A stretch of 64,000 bases of DNA. Origin: Rhabdochlamydiaceae bacterium. Its GTDB lineage: Bacteria > Chlamydiota > Chlamydiia > Chlamydiales > Rhabdochlamydiaceae. Positions 62,546-64,000 of this stretch are shown here, in pieces (position 1 is the first letter of the stretch; each line of letters opens with the position of its first letter). The stretch covers positions 20,142 to 84,141 of the forward strand of contig JAIETG010000011.1 of the NCBI GenBank assembly GCA_019745395.1, read 5' to 3'. The translations under genes and the position numbers were made by a program. The notes beneath the pieces are model-generated. The model did not search any database. It was given only the letters and a program-made list of their open reading frames with translations, and was not told the DNA's origin.

Positions 62546-63037
62546 ATGGAACTTTTAATAAGAAAAGCCTTAGATAGCGATTTTTCGGAAATTTGGAAAA
62601 TTTTTCATGCCATTGTTCAGAAAGGGGATACTTATGTATTTGCTCCAGATATTTCTTATGAAGAAGCTAAAAGTATTTGGATGGGTCGAGGTGTTTTTCC
62701 TTATGTTGCGATCTTGGATGATGAAGTGGTTGGAACATATATCATTAAGCCGAATCATACAGGCTTAGGATCTCATGTGGCCAATGGATCGTACATGGTG
62801 CATGAAGCGCATCAAGGCAAGAGGATTGGTTACAAAATGGGAGCGCATTCTCTAGAGGAAGCAAAACGACTTGGTTTTAAAGCCATGCAATATAACATTG
62901 TTGTAGCAACCAATGAAAATGCTATTAAGCTGTGGGAGAAGCTCGGTTTTGAGATTGTAGGGAAACTGCCTAAGGTATTTCATCATCAGCAGCTAGGTTA
63001 TGTTGATGCCTTTGTTATGCATCGGTTTTTAGCGTAA
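62546..63037 (+). CDS. GNAT-family N-acetyltransferase
   Basis: The 163-residue product is a single GNAT domain. It has the acetyl-CoA loop in HEAHQGKRIGYKMGAHSLEEA and a NENAIKLWEKLGFE helix, typical of RimI-like and PhnO-like enzymes that acetylate small amines or amino acids. It starts at the ATG directly after the OCD-like gene stop, so it belongs to the same operon. A strong hairpin follows. Confidence 0.93.
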   Translation: MELLIRKALDSDFSEIWKIFHAIVQKGDTYVFAPDISYEEAKSIWMGRGVFPYVAILDDEVVGTYIIKPNHTGLGSHVANGSYMVHEAHQGKRIGYKMGAHSLEEAKRLGFKAMQYNIVVATNENAIKLWEKLGFEIVGKLPKVFHHQQLGYVDAFVMHRFLA

Positions 63038-63051
63038 AATGTGTTGGTTGG

Positions 63052-63087
63052 AACATTAAACCTCTTTTGGAAAAGAGGTTTAATGTT
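63052..63087. terminator. Perfect 17-bp inverted repeat terminating two convergent genes
   Basis: Arms 63052-63068 and 63071-63087 are exact reverse complements with a two-base centre. Each side has T- or A-rich arms that can give a U-tract. It lies between the GNAT gene and the convergent SET gene and probably terminates both. Confidence 0.85.
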
Positions 63088-63111
63088 GGTGCACTGTAAA
63101 GCTACTAGATT

Positions 63112-63939
63112 TTAGAGTTCTCTCTTGTTCTTGAATTGACTTTTAGCTCTTTCGACAAATTGCGTTAAGAGAGCTCTGGATAATGGGGGGAAAGAGTCGT
63201 TATTTGACGCTTTCTCAAGAAGCCTGAGATGTTTTTTTTCTAAATATTTATGTTCTATAGCAAATTTCATAGCTTGAGGTGATTCGACAAAATATTTAAA
63301 TTTGTAAACCTTATTAAAGATGTCTATTAGATTTTCTTTAGCAATTTCTGTTGAGCCAAATTCTTTTAGAGCTTGGATTATTTCCTTCCAGGAAGTGTTT
63401 TTTAAAAATTGCTCAAGACCGTTAGGTCTGGGTTCTGAAAAACCAGAAGATGGATAATGCGCTCCATAATTCCAAATAATTTCCTCACCTTCTGCAATAT
63501 CGTCGATAGCAACTAATACATGTCTAAAAGGTAGCCCATCTAATCCTTGATCCAAGTCTCCTTTTCCCAAACTTAGAAGCTGAGAATTAGGAAATCCGTG
63601 GTTTGACATAGATGTAGCACTTCGGTATTTGATAGAGTCAACAACAGGGTGTACTCCTAGAAGATAGGTGTCGTCAACTTGAGAAAAAAACGAATTGGCG
63701 TAACTGTCGGGTTTTATTTCTCCCGTATACTCGGATATGATGCTCCCTTTAGAAATTTTTTCTTTTGCAAACATGCCGCACATATTCAATGAAAGCGGTT
63801 TGTTATTGTCATTTTTAGTGACTGTTGAGATTGCTAAGGCAGGAGGGTTTTTCTTATAGATTTCATAATTATTTAAGAAATAAGAACGAAACTGTTCCGG
63901 CGCCATGAGTTTTAACGTTTCGATCTCTGTACAGGACAA
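63112..63939 (-). CDS. SET-domain protein (candidate protein-lysine methyltransferase)
   Basis: The 275-residue product carries a SET domain at ~50-162: GMFAKEKISKGSIISEYTGEI at the start, VVDSIKYRSA, then MSNHGFPNS (114 is the His of the canonical N-H motif). It ends with AIDDIAEGEEIIWNYG (Tyr158). No post-SET cysteine cluster is present. SET enzymes transfer methyl groups from S-adenosylmethionine to lysine. In chlamydiae a secreted SET protein (NUE) methylates host histones, so a host target is possible. No signal peptide is seen. I use TTG 63939, with GGAG five bases before it; ATG 63906 is the alternative start. Confidence 0.85.
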   Translation of the reverse strand: MSCTEIETLKLMAPEQFRSYFLNNYEIYKKNPPALAISTVTKNDNNKPLSLNMCGMFAKEKISKGSIISEYTGEIKPDSYANSFFSQVDDTYLLGVHPVVDSIKYRSATSMSNHGFPNSQLLSLGKGDLDQGLDGLPFRHVLVAIDDIAEGEEIIWNYGAHYPSSGFSEPRPNGLEQFLKNTSWKEIIQALKEFGSTEIAKENLIDIFNKVYKFKYFVESPQAMKFAIEHKYLEKKHLRLLEKASNNDSFPPLSRALLTQFVERAKSQFKNKREL

Positions 63940-64000
63940 AAAAACTCCAACTCTCCTAACATGCTAATTCACAAGTCGTTAGCAGCTTGACAATTTTCAG

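Noticed and set aside
1..64000. CRISPR array, tRNA/rRNA genes, intact insertion sequences or integrases
   Set aside because: I saw no regularly spaced repeats, no cloverleaf with conserved T-arm, no rRNA-like stretch and no transposase or integrase protein.

Overview
The window looks like a piece of chromosome from an obligate intracellular bacterium of the Chlamydiae, most likely a Parachlamydia/Waddlia/Simkania/Rhabdochlamydia-type environmental chlamydia. This is inferred from content, not from a marker gene. The DNA is AT-rich. It carries a cysteine-poor MOMP-like porin, an autotransporter barrel remnant, a divergent nucleotide-transporter (NTT/TLC)-like membrane protein, a SET-domain protein, a long PP2C phosphatase, CHLPS-like alpha/beta hydrolases, and several large orphan proteins with low-complexity N-termini that look like secreted effectors. 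I found no rRNA, tRNA, CRISPR array or intact insertion sequence.

Layout. 0-8 kb: tsaD, a PP2C phosphatase with a long N-terminal region, a small outer-membrane barrel gene with a decayed 3' copy of itself upstream, an AraC/GyrI-type regulator, and an AAA/PD-(D/E)XK gene broken by one amber codon. 7.7-12.7 kb: two alpha/beta hydrolases, an AAA-ATPase-like/PD-(D/E)XK protein and a phosphodiester glycosidase-like exported protein. 12.7-19 kb: a tightly packed five-gene exporter operon (HlyD-type adaptor, fused double ABC ATPase, two ABC-2 permeases, NodT/TolC lipoprotein). 19.2-31 kb: accessory region with a 973-residue effector candidate, a GrpB-GNAT fusion, DUF1653, an APH-like kinase, a 617-residue helical orphan and an NTT-like membrane protein. 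31-46 kb: metabolic and repair genes (threonine aldolase, DJ-1/PfpI, MerR/TipAS next to an ABC exporter, aminotransferase with a YheO-type regulator, Nudix, ada-tag alkylation repair, Ppx/GppA, MsrBA, GNAT, J-domain protein, MFS). 46-57 kb: kinase-fold exported protein, esterase, an exported-protein gene decaying through several lesions, acs, an autotransporter barrel pseudogene, epmC, an orphan effector candidate and the MOMP-like porin. 57-64 kb: mutarotase-like protein, a second YheO-type regulator heading an overlapping operon for amino-acid conversion (aminotransferase, PLP dehydratase, ornithine cyclodeaminase-like, GNAT), and the SET-domain protein.

Most striking observation: the 973-residue protein at 19229-22150 begins with two back-to-back copies of the PAM2 signature (L-[N/S]-x-x-A-x-x-F-x-P), the short motif by which eukaryotic proteins bind the MLLE domain of cytoplasmic poly(A)-binding protein. 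If the protein is secreted, it is a candidate for bacterial mimicry aimed at host translation or mRNA decay. A second regulatory observation is a shared GAC-(T)AAAAT-GTCT element upstream of both YheO-type regulator genes.
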